This document shows positions 18,109-27,617 of a stretch of DNA of 64,000 nt, piece after piece. Each line of letters opens with the position of its first letter. Position 1 is the first letter of the stretch. Source of the stretch: Rhodospirillaceae bacterium (lineage in GTDB: Bacteria > Pseudomonadota > Alphaproteobacteria > SP197); assembly GCA_002722885.1 (NCBI GenBank), contig PBNE01000010.1, forward strand, positions 1-64,000, in the 5' to 3' direction. The notes beneath the pieces were generated by a model. It saw only the letters and a list, made by a program, of their open reading frames with translations. It ran no database searches and was not told the origin of the DNA. A program made the position numbers and the translations under genes.

Positions 18109-19818
18109 ATGGTCACGATGACACGCGAACGCTACGCCGACATGTTCGGCCCCACCACCGGCGACCGTATCCGCCTGGGCGACACCAATCTTTTGGCTCG
18201 CATCGAACACGACCACATCACGCCAGGTGAGGAATCAATCACCGGTGTGGGCAAGACCCTGCGCGACGGCAACGGGATCGACGGTGGCGCACTCCTGGCC
18301 GACGGCGCGCTGGAGGTCGTGATCTCGAATGTCGTCATCATGTGCCCCGTGCAGGGCATCATGAAGGGCGACATCGGCATCAGGGATGGTCGCATCTGCG
18401 CCATCGGCAAGGCGGGCAACCCCGCGATCATGGGCGGGGTGACGCCGGGCATGGTGATCGGGCCGGGCACCAAGCATTTCAGCGGCCAGGGCATGATCGC
18501 AACGCCCGGCGGGGTCGATGTTCATTCCCACTACGGCCAGCCAGACGAGATGCGACATGCCCTGTCTTCGGGACTGACCACGATCATCGGCGGCAGCTAT
18601 CCGGGCTGCTGGTCGATCGACAGCGGCGGCGACTGGGCCAACGCCAAGATGCTGAAGGCGCTGGAGGCTTTCCCGTTGAACTTCGGCCTGTTCAGCCGTG
18701 GCGGAGCGAATGCCGGTGCTGCCATCGAAGAGCAGATTTCTTCAGGCGTCATCGGCGTGAAGATCCACGAAGATCTCGGCGCGATGCCTGCGGTGCTGGA
18801 CACCTGCCTGAGTGTTGCCGATACGCTCGATTTCCAAGTGCAGCTTCACACGGACTCGATGAACGAAGCCGGGTTCTACGAGAGCACCATGGAGGCCATC
18901 GCGGGGCGTACGATCCACATGTACCACACCGAAGGTGCCGGCGGCGGCCACGCGCCCGACATCATCCGCTGTAACGGCGAAACTCATTGCCTGCCGTCAT
19001 CGACCTCGCCGACCAATCCGTTCACGCTGAACGCCTTCGGCGAACACATGGACATGATGATGCTCTGCCACACCCTGCGCGGCGACATCGAGGAGGACGT
19101 GGCCTTTGCCGAAAGCCGGTTGCGGCCCCAGTCGATGGCGGCCGAGGATGTGCTGCACGACCTTGGCGCGATCTCTATGGCAGGTTCCGATGCCGAGGGC
19201 ATGGGGCGCGTCATGGACGTGATCGCCGGGATGTGGCGCCTGGCCGACAAGATGAAAACTGAACGCGGCCCGCTGCCGGACGAACCCTTCGACAATGCCG
19301 ACAATGCCCGCATCCTGCGTTACCTCGCCAAGACCACGATCAACCCTGCTATCACCTTCGGCATCGCCAATCACATCGGCAGCCTGGAGGTCGGCAAGAT
19401 GGCCGACATCGTGCTGTGGAACCCGGCATTCTTCGGCGTGAAGGCCAGCCAGATCATCAAGGGCGGAGCGCAAATCTGGAGTGCGATGGGCGATTCCTCT
19501 GGATCGCTCTTCAACACGGAACCGACGATTTACACCGAAAGCTGGCATGCCCTGGGCAGTGCGCCCAACACGCTTTCGGCGATCTTCGTGCATCCCAGCG
19601 CGCTGGATGCCGATGTTGCCGGTCGCTGGGATGTCGCCAAGCCGCTGGTCCCGATCAGCGGCACGCGGACGCTGGGCAAGGCCGACATGGTGCGCAACAA
19701 CGCCCTGCCGGAGATCACCGTGAATCCGCAGACGTTTGAAGTCTTCGCCGACGGTGAACTCGCTACAACGGCTCCCTCGACCAAGGTGCCACTCGCGCGG
19801 ACCTACTTCCTGCGCTGA
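18109..19818 (+). CDS. ureC: Divergent urease alpha subunit, nickel site intact
   Basis: 569 aa, normal UreC length. Every nickel and catalytic residue aligns: H139/H141 (DVHSH), carbamylated K218 and H220 (GVKIHED), H247 (LHTDSMNE), H273 (HTEGAGGGH), flap C320-H321 (MLCHTL), R337 (AESRLR) and D361 (SDAEGMGR). Between the first His pair and the lysine, however, the highly conserved stretch is replaced. HSHYGQPDEMRHAL stands where ureases have H-x-H-x-I-C-P-Q-Q, and GGSYPGCWSIDSGGDW replaces the Gly/Thr-rich T-C-T-P-G-P-W segment, about four residues shorter. It is therefore a urease-family amidohydrolase that could use urea or another ureido substrate. Nickel use is inference. Confidence 0.9.
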   Translation: MVTMTRERYADMFGPTTGDRIRLGDTNLLARIEHDHITPGEESITGVGKTLRDGNGIDGGALLADGALEVVISNVVIMCPVQGIMKGDIGIRDGRICAIGKAGNPAIMGGVTPGMVIGPGTKHFSGQGMIATPGGVDVHSHYGQPDEMRHALSSGLTTIIGGSYPGCWSIDSGGDWANAKMLKALEAFPLNFGLFSRGGANAGAAIEEQISSGVIGVKIHEDLGAMPAVLDTCLSVADTLDFQVQLHTDSMNEAGFYESTMEAIAGRTIHMYHTEGAGGGHAPDIIRCNGETHCLPSSTSPTNPFTLNAFGEHMDMMMLCHTLRGDIEEDVAFAESRLRPQSMAAEDVLHDLGAISMAGSDAEGMGRVMDVIAGMWRLADKMKTERGPLPDEPFDNADNARILRYLAKTTINPAITFGIANHIGSLEVGKMADIVLWNPAFFGVKASQIIKGGAQIWSAMGDSSGSLFNTEPTIYTESWHALGSAPNTLSAIFVHPSALDADVAGRWDVAKPLVPISGTRTLGKADMVRNNALPEITVNPQTFEVFADGELATTAPSTKVPLARTYFLR

Positions 19819-20052
19819 TTCCGGCGAGAGAGTCGTCGCAAGAGGTGGCCCGGCCATCGACTGACAATTCTGTTGGGGCCATGCAAATCGCGCTGGACAC
19901 CGATGCCGTTCAAGCATGTGATCTTTGTGCGAATTGTGTGGATTCGCAGAGCCGAATCCTGCATACGCGCGCGCCTGCCAGCGCGAAGGGCAGCTTCGTC
20001 ACAACCCCCACCGCCCGCTCCCTCGTGATTCCGGGCTGACAAGGACCACGCG

Positions 20053-21309
20053 ATGTTTGCAGCCATTGCTTCCGTCTGGGCTTTGCTCGTTGGTGTGTCG
20101 TTTCTGATGGCCGGTAGTGGCCTCCAGGGTTCGCTCCTCGGCATTCGCGCCTCGGACGCCGGGTTTTCAGGCCTGATGACTGGTCTGATCATGTCCGCTT
20201 ATTTCGCCGGCTTCGTCGGTGGCTTTGCCATCGTGCCCAGACTGGTGCGCAATGTTGGACATATCCGGGTGTTCAGCGCCTTGGCCTCGATCGCGTCAGC
20301 CATCGCCGTGCTGCATTCGGTGTTTGTGGATCCAATCGTCTGGATCGGCCTGAGAACCCTGACCGGCTTCTGCTACATCGGTATCTACATTATCGCCGAG
20401 AGCTGGCTGAACGACCGGTCAACCAACGAGAACCGTGGCCAGATTCTCTCGGTCTACATGATCGTCATGACAGCGGCGATGGCTGTGGGCCCCCTTCTCC
20501 TGAACATCGGCGACCCCAGCGGCTTCGACCTCTTCATTGCAGCGTCGGTTCTGGTGTCCCTGTCCCTGGTACCGGTTTCCCTGACGACCTATTCCGCACC
20601 GAAGTTCGAGGAGCAGGACCGTCTTGGCATCCGGGAACTGATCAAGATTTCACCCCTGGGCGTGGCGGCAGGCCTGACCAGCGGCGCGACCGCGGGAGCG
20701 CTTGTCTGGCTGGCGTCAGTCTATGGCGACAAGATCGGCATGTCGCTCAACACGATTTCACTGTTCGTAGCGGCATCCATCGTCGGCGGTGCCGTGTTGC
20801 AGTGGCCTATCGGACACCTCAGCGACCGCTTCGACCGCCGCCGCATCCTGACCATTGTTGCGTTCATCGGCGCGACCTGCGCTGTCGGCGCAACTTTCGT
20901 CGGCACCGAGAGCTCGACGATCCAGATGGTGGCTGTTGCCTTGGTAGGAGCCTTCGTCGCGCCGATCTATTCGCTGTCGATTGCTCACACCAACGACTTC
21001 CTGACGCCGAAACAGATGGTGGCGGCCTCAAGCGGGCTACTGCTGGCCAACGGAATCGGGGGCATGATCGGACCGACCGTAGCCGGTGGCGCCATGCAAA
21101 TGCTCGGACCGTCGGGTTACTTCTGGTTCCCGGCCGCCACGATGGGCGCTCTGGGTACGTTCGCGCTCTATCGCATGACCCGGCGTGCGGCCGTCCCGCT
21201 CGAAGAGCAGGGGCAGTACATCAGTATGCCGAGGACCTCAGGCGTGTTTGCCAAGATTGCGCTGCGGGATCAGATGGACCGCGACATCGCCGACATGTCT
21301 CGGCGCTGA
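20053..21309 (+). CDS. MFS transporter, YcaD-like
   Basis: 418 aa with about twelve hydrophobic segments. Characteristic stretches are IVPRLVRNVGHIRVFSALA in the first intracellular loop, CYIGIYIIAESWLNDRST near residue 113, and GHLSDRFDRRR in the central loop. This matches the YcaD/major facilitator group, whose substrates are poorly known. It follows ureC after a 234-bp gap that contains no gene, so it may have its own promoter. Export or uptake of a small metabolite linked to the urease-like pair is possible but only suggested by position. Confidence 0.85.
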   Translation: MFAAIASVWALLVGVSFLMAGSGLQGSLLGIRASDAGFSGLMTGLIMSAYFAGFVGGFAIVPRLVRNVGHIRVFSALASIASAIAVLHSVFVDPIVWIGLRTLTGFCYIGIYIIAESWLNDRSTNENRGQILSVYMIVMTAAMAVGPLLLNIGDPSGFDLFIAASVLVSLSLVPVSLTTYSAPKFEEQDRLGIRELIKISPLGVAAGLTSGATAGALVWLASVYGDKIGMSLNTISLFVAASIVGGAVLQWPIGHLSDRFDRRRILTIVAFIGATCAVGATFVGTESSTIQMVAVALVGAFVAPIYSLSIAHTNDFLTPKQMVAASSGLLLANGIGGMIGPTVAGGAMQMLGPSGYFWFPAATMGALGTFALYRMTRRAAVPLEEQGQYISMPRTSGVFAKIALRDQMDRDIADMSRR

Positions 21310-21539
21310 CCGCACAAGCGTCAGTCTTCCACCTCTGCCCGTGGCCCTCGATCACCAGGCTGCTAAACTTGTTTGAGCCGGTCGTAGTAACTCGAAGAGC
21401 GCTGAACCGCATCGGGAATGCTCATCCGGCAGATGATCTCGTGTCAAACGGTTCATTTGCTTGCACAACCGTCCCACACTCGGGCTAAGCTCGCCCATCA
21501 AAGCAGGGTCCTGTTTGATCAGAGGCAGGTAACATTGTC

Positions 21540-22709
21540 ATGGCTTATGATTTCGGCTTCACACAGGAGCAAACCATGGTGCGCGACAGCCTCCGCGCCT
21601 TCATTCGTGATGAGGTCTACCCCCACGAGGATGCGGTCTATACCGCCGGCGATGTCACGCCGGAAATCGAGCAGGAGATCCGGTCGAAGTCACTCGAACT
21701 GGGGTTCTGGAACGCGCATTTTCCCGAAGTGGTCGGCGGCGGCGGCATCGACAACATCACCTATGCTCTGATGTCCCAGGAGCTGGGAGTGACGACCTGG
21801 GGATTGATCTCGTGCGTCATGGGCGGCAGCCTCATCCTGTGCGCCTGCACCGACGACCAGCGCGCGGTCTATCTCGATCCCGTGGTCCGCGGGGAAAAGC
21901 TGGATTGTTTTGCTTTGACCGAACCCGGTGCCGGATCCGACGCCATGGGAATCAAGACCCGTGCCCGCCGGGATGGCGACGACTGGGTCATCAGCGGCAA
22001 CAAACATTTCATCTCGAATGCGGACCGGGCGGACTTTGCCGTGGTCTTCGCAGTGACCGGCGAAAACGAGACGCCTCGCGGCAAACGTAGCCGAATCACA
22101 GCCTTCCTGGTCGACAAGGGGACCAAGGGGTTCGAGGTCGAACTCGGTTCGAAGCCGATCGGCAACCCCGGCCACAACGTCAACAACCTCTATTTCGACG
22201 AATGCCGCGTGCCCGCCTCCCAAATCCTGGGTGAGGAAGGCAAGGGCTTCGACATCGCCGGCGAATGGCTGGTGCCGGGCCGCGTGATGGTCGCAGCCAA
22301 CTGCTGCGGCAAGGCGCGGCGGACGCTGGACCTGAGCCTAGAATGGGCCGCCAGCCGCAAACAGTTCGGCCAGACCATCGGGCGGTTTCAGGGCGTGAGT
22401 TTCAAACTCGCCGATATGGAAACAGAACTCGAGGCGTCCGAGTGGCTGACCTATGACGCGGCCTGGCGGCTGGACCAGGGCACGCTCACCGATGCCGATG
22501 CCGCCATGGCCAAGCTCTATGCCAGCGAAATGCTGGGCCGGGTGACAGACGAAGCGATCCAGATCCATGGCGGCATGGGCATGATGGACGACGTGCCGAT
22601 CGGCCGGCTGTGGCGCGACGCCCGGATCGAGCGCATCTGGGAAGGCACCAGCGAGGTCCAGCGCCACATCATTTCCCGTTCCATCCTGCGTCCGCTGGAG
22701 GCCTCCTGA
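21540..22709 (+). CDS. Acyl-CoA dehydrogenase (first of pair)
   Basis: 389 aa, full length. Family landmarks: DCFALTEPGAGSDAMGI (flavin-binding beta domain), NKHFISNADRADFAVVF, RKQFGQTIGRFQGVSFKLAD, and the C-terminal IQIHGGMGMMDDVPIGRLWRD followed by IWEGTSEVQRHIISR. The enzyme introduces an alpha-beta double bond in an acyl-CoA, passing electrons to ETF. The weak ribosome site and 230-bp upstream gap make it the first gene of the operon 21540-26832. It overlaps the next gene as TGATG, so the two probably form a hetero-oligomer or act on successive substrates. Confidence 0.93.
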   Translation: MAYDFGFTQEQTMVRDSLRAFIRDEVYPHEDAVYTAGDVTPEIEQEIRSKSLELGFWNAHFPEVVGGGGIDNITYALMSQELGVTTWGLISCVMGGSLILCACTDDQRAVYLDPVVRGEKLDCFALTEPGAGSDAMGIKTRARRDGDDWVISGNKHFISNADRADFAVVFAVTGENETPRGKRSRITAFLVDKGTKGFEVELGSKPIGNPGHNVNNLYFDECRVPASQILGEEGKGFDIAGEWLVPGRVMVAANCCGKARRTLDLSLEWAASRKQFGQTIGRFQGVSFKLADMETELEASEWLTYDAAWRLDQGTLTDADAAMAKLYASEMLGRVTDEAIQIHGGMGMMDDVPIGRLWRDARIERIWEGTSEVQRHIISRSILRPLEAS

Positions 22710-23875
22710 TGCTTAATTTCACGCCCTCCGACGAACAGGTGATGCTGATCGATTCCGTGCGTGCCTTCATCGAGAAGGAGCTGCGCCCTCATGAGGACAT
22801 GGTCGAGGAAACCGGGGCCGTGCCGCCGGAGCTGGAAAAGGAGATCCGGCGCAAAGCGATCGAGGCCGGTCTCTACCTGCGCCACCTGCCTGAAGAGTGG
22901 GGTGGCCTGGGGCTCGATCATGTGACCCAGACGCTGTTGACCTTCGAGTTCTCCCAAGCTTCGTCTGGCCTCACGGTCTGCACGGGCGGACCGACCTACA
23001 TCCTGACCAAGTGCAAGGGAGAACAGGTCGACCGCTACCTCAACCCCGCCCTGCGCGGCGAACGGGCCGAGGCTTTCGCCCTGACCGAACCCAATGCCGG
23101 GTCCGACGCGCGCAACATCCAGACGCGGGCCGTGAAGGACGGGGAACACTGGGTGATCAACGGCCGCAAACACTTCATCAGCGAAGGTGACCTGGCGGAT
23201 TTCTTCATCGTACTGTGCGTGACCGGCGAAGACGAAACACCGCGCGGACCACAGAAGCGCATCACCAGCTTCCTGGTCGACAAGGGCACACCGGGATTTG
23301 ACGTGCGCAAGATGGAGGCCGTCTGCACCCGCGGCTACAACCCCACCGATCTCACCTTCGACAACGTCCGGGTCCACGAAAGCCAGATCCTAGGTGAAGA
23401 AGGGCAGGGCTTCGACCTCGCCAACGAATGGCTTTATGCCGGGCGCATCGCCATGGCCGCCTACTGTGTCGGCCAGACCCGCCGCGTGCTGGCCATGACC
23501 AACGACTGGGCCGCCAACCGCAAGGCCTTCGGCCAGACCATCAGCCGTTTCCAGGGTGTGAGCTTCAAGATCGCCGACGTGGCGACGGAGCTGCGGGCCG
23601 CCGAGCTGATGACACTCAGGGCCGCATGGAAGTTGGATCAGGGTACCTGCACACGCATGGACACCAGCACCTGCAAGCTTTTCGCCAGCGAAGTGCTGGG
23701 CCGGGCGACCGATCATGCGGTGCAGATCTTCGGTGGCATGGGCCTGATGATGGAACTGCCGATCCAGCGCTACTGGCGCGATGCCCGTGTCCACCGTATC
23801 TGGGAAGGCACCAGCGAGATTCAGCGTCACATCATCAGCCGCGACCTCTTGCGCCCGCACGAGCAGAACGCCTAA
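22709..23875 (+). CDS. Acyl-CoA dehydrogenase (second of pair)
   Basis: 388 aa from ATG 22709, which overlaps the preceding stop; an upstream in-frame start at 22610 would lie inside the first gene. It parallels its neighbour throughout (FALTEPNAGSDARNI, NRKAFGQTISRFQGVSFKIAD, QIFGGMGLMMELPIQRYWRD), so the pair probably arose by tandem duplication. The C-terminal stretch RIWEGTSEIQRHIISRDLL is typical. The catalytic base cannot be fixed by eye. Confidence 0.93.
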   Translation: MLNFTPSDEQVMLIDSVRAFIEKELRPHEDMVEETGAVPPELEKEIRRKAIEAGLYLRHLPEEWGGLGLDHVTQTLLTFEFSQASSGLTVCTGGPTYILTKCKGEQVDRYLNPALRGERAEAFALTEPNAGSDARNIQTRAVKDGEHWVINGRKHFISEGDLADFFIVLCVTGEDETPRGPQKRITSFLVDKGTPGFDVRKMEAVCTRGYNPTDLTFDNVRVHESQILGEEGQGFDLANEWLYAGRIAMAAYCVGQTRRVLAMTNDWAANRKAFGQTISRFQGVSFKIADVATELRAAELMTLRAAWKLDQGTCTRMDTSTCKLFASEVLGRATDHAVQIFGGMGLMMELPIQRYWRDARVHRIWEGTSEIQRHIISRDLLRPHEQNA

Positions 23876-23908
23876 ATCAACAACCAACCCGGCAACCGAG
23901 TTTCTGTG

Positions 23909-25990
23909 ATGCTGACCGAGATACGCCGTAAGAACCTTCAGCGTGCGTTGAACCCCAGAAGCGTCTGCTATGTCGGCGGTTCTTTCCTGGAGATGACCAT
24001 CCGGGGCACACTGGAATCGGGGTTCGACGGCGATGTCTGGCTTGTGAATCCCAAGACCGACGAGATGGCCGGTCTTCCCTGCTTCAAGTCGGTCGACGAC
24101 CTCCCCGGTGTCCCGGATGCCACCTTCATCGGGGTCAACCGAACGGTCACCAACGCCACCCTGCCCCGGCTCAACGCCATGGGTGCGGGCGGCGTGATCT
24201 GCTACGCGGCGGGTTATTCGGAGATCGGCGGCGACGGCCCCGAACTCGAGGAGGACCTGAAAGCTTCGGCCGGTGACCTCGCCCTGGTCGGCCCCAACTG
24301 CTACGGCATCGCGAACCAGCTCCAAGGGGTCTCCCTGATGGCGATTCCCAGCGACGGGCTGCGGGTCAAACGGGGTTGTGCCTTCATCGGCCAGAGCGGC
24401 AGCCTCTGTCATGCTGTCACCCGGAACGCACGGTCCGCTCCGCTGGCTTACGTCATCTCCTGCGGCAATCAGGCCGTGCTGGATATCGCCGATTACATCG
24501 ACGTCCTGATCGACGATCCCGTCATCACCTGTTTTGCATTGTTTGTCGAAGGCCTGCCGGATATCCCGCGTTTCAGCCGTATCGCGCTGCGCGCGCTGGA
24601 GGCAGGAAAGCCAATCATTGCCCTGAAGTCCGGTGTCTCGGATCTCGGCGCCTCGATGGCGATGAGCCACACGGCCTCCCTGGCGGGCGATGACGAACAC
24701 TACCAGGCCCTGTTCGACCGGCTTGGTATCATCCGGGTCACGACACCGGTGGAGCTGCTGGAAACCGCCAAGTTCGTCACCCACACCGGTGTCCCCGCGG
24801 GCCGCAGACTGAAGGGCTTCACCTGTTCGGGCGGCGACAACGAGATGATTGCCGATCTCTCCGCGCCCTACGGGCTGGAACTGCCGCAGCCGACCGAAAT
24901 ACAGCGGGCGGCGATGCAGGAGCATATGCAGCTCTACACCAGCATCTCCAACCCGCTCGACTTCAACACCACGAACTGGGGCAACTACGACGTCCTGCTG
25001 AAGCTCTTCACCGAGGCCCTTTCGGAAAACGCCGACCTTGGCCTGTTGGTGATCGAAAGCAGTCAGGCCCACGAAGAAAATCTCGGCACCCGGGAGGCTC
25101 TGGAGGCTCTCCGTGACGCCGGCAAGGCCACGGGTGTTCCGGTGGCCCAGACCAACCATTTCTCCGAAAATTCCAGTGCGGCAGACCGCGAGGCGCTGCA
25201 TGCCACAGGCCTCACCATGATGCAGGGCATGCGCGAGGGTATGGGAGCGATAGGCAAGACCTGCACCTTCGGGGAACGCCAACAGACCGTGATGGCGCGC
25301 GACAGCCGGGACGACCTCGCCATCCCCGCTGTTTCGCCTCTGCCCGATGGTGTTCACGCGCTCGACGAATGGGCTGGCAAGCAAGCGCTGAAGGCTCATG
25401 GCCTGCCAGTGCCGGATGGCCGCGCCGTGGCGGTCGGCGATGCGGCACTAGCGGCCGACGAGATCGGCTTCCCCGTCACCCTGAAGGTTCTGTCCGACAC
25501 CATTCTGCACAAGACCGATGTCAGCGGTGTGGCGCTTAACCTGGCGGATGCTGCGTCCGTCGAGGCGGCTGCCACTGACATGGTTTCACGGCTGGGCATC
25601 GACCGCGTCCTAGTGGAACCGATGGCGCCCAAGCCGGTTGCCGAACTGATCATCGGTGTGACGCGTTCTGAACAGTTCGGCCAGGTACTCGTTGTGGGTG
25701 CCGGCGGCGTGCTGGTGGAACTCTACAAGGACGCCGAATGCCTGCTGCTTCCGGTCCATGAGGACGACGTGCGCGCGGCCATCGGACGCCTGAAGATCGC
25801 GCGCCTGTTGGGGGGTTTCCGCGGCGCACCCAGGGGAGACCTCGACGCCCTGGTGGCGGCGGTGATTGCCGTTGCACGTTACGCCACAGACCACCGTGAT
25901 ACCCTTGCCGAACTCGAAATCAACCCGCTCTTTGTCCTGCCCGAGGGCGAGGGTGTAGTGGCTGTCGACGCCTTGATCAGAGAAGCCTGA
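23909..25990 (+). CDS. NDP-forming acyl-CoA synthetase (fused alpha-beta)
   Basis: 693 aa from ATG 23909 (a GTG one codon earlier also fits). Domain order: CoA-binding Rossmann domain (residues 10-130, SVCYVGGS), two succinyl-CoA ligase-like domains (about 140-450, with VGPNCYGI, FIGQSGSL, the SHTASLAGDD segment and CSGGDNEMIADL), and an ATP-grasp domain (about 480-693, GFPVTLKVLSDTILHKTDV, EPMAPKPVAELIIGV). The enzyme interconverts an acid plus CoA and ATP with acyl-CoA, ADP and phosphate through a phosphohistidine. It supplies or drains the acyl-CoA handled by the two upstream dehydrogenases. Confidence 0.92.
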   Translation: MLTEIRRKNLQRALNPRSVCYVGGSFLEMTIRGTLESGFDGDVWLVNPKTDEMAGLPCFKSVDDLPGVPDATFIGVNRTVTNATLPRLNAMGAGGVICYAAGYSEIGGDGPELEEDLKASAGDLALVGPNCYGIANQLQGVSLMAIPSDGLRVKRGCAFIGQSGSLCHAVTRNARSAPLAYVISCGNQAVLDIADYIDVLIDDPVITCFALFVEGLPDIPRFSRIALRALEAGKPIIALKSGVSDLGASMAMSHTASLAGDDEHYQALFDRLGIIRVTTPVELLETAKFVTHTGVPAGRRLKGFTCSGGDNEMIADLSAPYGLELPQPTEIQRAAMQEHMQLYTSISNPLDFNTTNWGNYDVLLKLFTEALSENADLGLLVIESSQAHEENLGTREALEALRDAGKATGVPVAQTNHFSENSSAADREALHATGLTMMQGMREGMGAIGKTCTFGERQQTVMARDSRDDLAIPAVSPLPDGVHALDEWAGKQALKAHGLPVPDGRAVAVGDAALAADEIGFPVTLKVLSDTILHKTDVSGVALNLADAASVEAAATDMVSRLGIDRVLVEPMAPKPVAELIIGVTRSEQFGQVLVVGAGGVLVELYKDAECLLLPVHEDDVRAAIGRLKIARLLGGFRGAPRGDLDALVAAVIAVARYATDHRDTLAELEINPLFVLPEGEGVVAVDALIREA

Positions 25991-26001
25991 GGAAGAAGAA
26001 C

Positions 26002-26832
26002 ATGAGTGATGTCGTCCGCACCGAGCGTCGGGGGAAAGTCCTGGAGATCACCCTCGACAATCCACCGGCCAATGCCATCGGCCGCGAAGCCACGGTAGGT
26101 CTGTCCAAGGCCTTTGTCACCCTGCGTGATGATCCGGACCTGCTGGTCGGCATCATCACCGGCGCCGGCGAGAAGTTCTTTTCACCGGGCTGGGATCTGA
26201 AGGAGGGGGCCGCCGAATTCGACGCCGTCGACGCCGGTGATGCCTCTGCCGACACCACGGATTACAAGAACGACGGCGGCTTCGCAGGGATCACCGAGAT
26301 GTGGGACCTCTACAAGCCGGTGATCGCAGCCATCAACGGCTATGCCGTGGGCGGCGGCTGGGAGATCGCCCTAGCCTGCGACATCCAGTATGCCGTGCCC
26401 CACGCCACGTTCTTCATCCCCGACGTCCACATGGGCTTCATCGCCGATGCCGGCGCGATCCAGATCCTGCCACGCCGCCTACCCCATTCCATCGCCATGG
26501 ACATCCTGCTGACCGGCCGCCGTATGGGCGCCGAAGAGGCCCTCAAATGGGGCCTGATCAACGAGATCGTCGAGCCGGAGAAGCTGATGGACCGCGCGCG
26601 CGAAACCGCCGATCACCTGGCCGAAGGCGGGCCGCTGGCGCTCCAGGCCAGCAAGGAAGCGGTGCGCCACACCATGCACATGTCGATTCCTGACTGCTTT
26701 GCCGCGCTGCGCGGCGCCGACAACAAGGGCGGCGACCTACCGATCTACACCCGCATGCTCAACAGCGAAGACGCCAAGGAAGGCCCCCGCTCCTTCGCCG
26801 AAAAGCGCAAGCCGGTGTTCAAGGGAAAGTAG
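26002..26832 (+). CDS. Enoyl-CoA hydratase/carnitinyl-CoA dehydratase-like
   Basis: 276 aa crotonase. The oxyanion segments KFFSPGWDLKEGA (about residue 56) and AAINGYAVGGGWEIALACD (about residue 110) are clear, with FFIPDVHMGFIADAGA containing an Asp where classical hydratases have the second Glu. The GAGGAAG ribosome site is 11 nt after the synthetase stop, so it is the fourth gene of the acyl-CoA operon. The TAG stop at 26830 is 4 nt from the convergent SDR stop, so TAG really terminates translation here. Confidence 0.9.
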   Translation: MSDVVRTERRGKVLEITLDNPPANAIGREATVGLSKAFVTLRDDPDLLVGIITGAGEKFFSPGWDLKEGAAEFDAVDAGDASADTTDYKNDGGFAGITEMWDLYKPVIAAINGYAVGGGWEIALACDIQYAVPHATFFIPDVHMGFIADAGAIQILPRRLPHSIAMDILLTGRRMGAEEALKWGLINEIVEPEKLMDRARETADHLAEGGPLALQASKEAVRHTMHMSIPDCFAALRGADNKGGDLPIYTRMLNSEDAKEGPRSFAEKRKPVFKGK

Positions 26833-26835
26833 TGC

Positions 26836-27612
26836 CTAGCCCGCACCCCGCACGAAGGTCTCGCGGCCGCCGCTGACGTTCAGGATGGCGCCGGTGACGT
26901 AGCCTGCCTCTTCGCTGGCCATCCAGAGCACCGCCGTGGCGATTTCCTCGACCTCGCCGACACGGCCCCAGGGAACACCGCGCTGGCCCATGGCGATCGC
27001 TTCCTCTTGGCCCATGCCTTCGTCCCAGATCTCTGTCTTGATCAGGCCGGGCCGGATACAGCAGACGCGAATTCCATCGGGCGCGATCTCCTTGGCCAGG
27101 CCCAGGGTGAAGCTGTCGAGGCCACCTTTGGAACCGGCATAGACGACGTCGTTGGGCAAGCCGCCATAAACGGCCGAGATCGACGAGATGTTGATGATCG
27201 CGCCGCCCTTACCGCCCTTCCGGGTCGACATGCGCCGGATCGCCTGCTGGCAGGTCAGCACCGGGCCCAGAAGGTTGGTGTCGATGATGCGGCCCACGAC
27301 ATCGGGATCGTGTTCGGCCACGGGCACCTCGATCGAGATACCGGCGTTGTTCACCAGCACGTCGACGGTGCCAAGCTGGCTGTCGACCTCAGCGAACAGG
27401 GATTCAATCTCAGCAGGGTTGGAGACATCGGCCTTCACGGCGATGGCGCGTTGTCCGGCCTTGTGGATGTCTTCGGCGACCTCTTCGGCGCGGTCGGCCG
27501 CAGCCGTGTAGTTGACCGCAACATCGTAGCCGCGCTCACCCGCGAGCCGCGCGATGGCAGAACCAATACCGCGGCTTCCGCCGGTGACAATCATGATGGG
27601 CGCATCAGCCAT
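26836..27612 (-). CDS. SDR oxidoreductase, FabG-like
   Basis: 258 aa with TGGSRGIGSA (residues 10-19), NNAGIS, ISSISAVYGG with the catalytic Ser, YAGSK (Tyr-x3-Lys), and a C-terminal VTGAILNVSGGRE. Residues after beta-2 (VNYTAAADRAEE) suggest NADP(H). It probably acts on a 3-oxoacyl or sugar alcohol intermediate. It follows the dead LysR gene in the same direction (6-nt gap), so it may have lost its dedicated regulator (inference). Confidence 0.9.
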   Translation of the reverse strand: MADAPIMIVTGGSRGIGSAIARLAGERGYDVAVNYTAAADRAEEVAEDIHKAGQRAIAVKADVSNPAEIESLFAEVDSQLGTVDVLVNNAGISIEVPVAEHDPDVVGRIIDTNLLGPVLTCQQAIRRMSTRKGGKGGAIINISSISAVYGGLPNDVVYAGSKGGLDSFTLGLAKEIAPDGIRVCCIRPGLIKTEIWDEGMGQEEAIAMGQRGVPWGRVGEVEEIATAVLWMASEEAGYVTGAILNVSGGRETFVRGAG

Positions 27613-27617
27613 GGAAA

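Noticed and set aside
19940-19959. Inverted repeat GGATTCG-6-CGAATCC between ureC and the MFS gene as a terminator
   Set aside because: It lies 120 nt beyond the stop and has no U-run in either direction, so I could not support a function. Nothing else was seen in 19819-20052.
21310-21539. Small gene or RNA in the gap before the acyl-CoA dehydrogenases
   Set aside because: No coding pattern, tRNA fold or clear hairpin was found; it is probably just the operon's promoter region.
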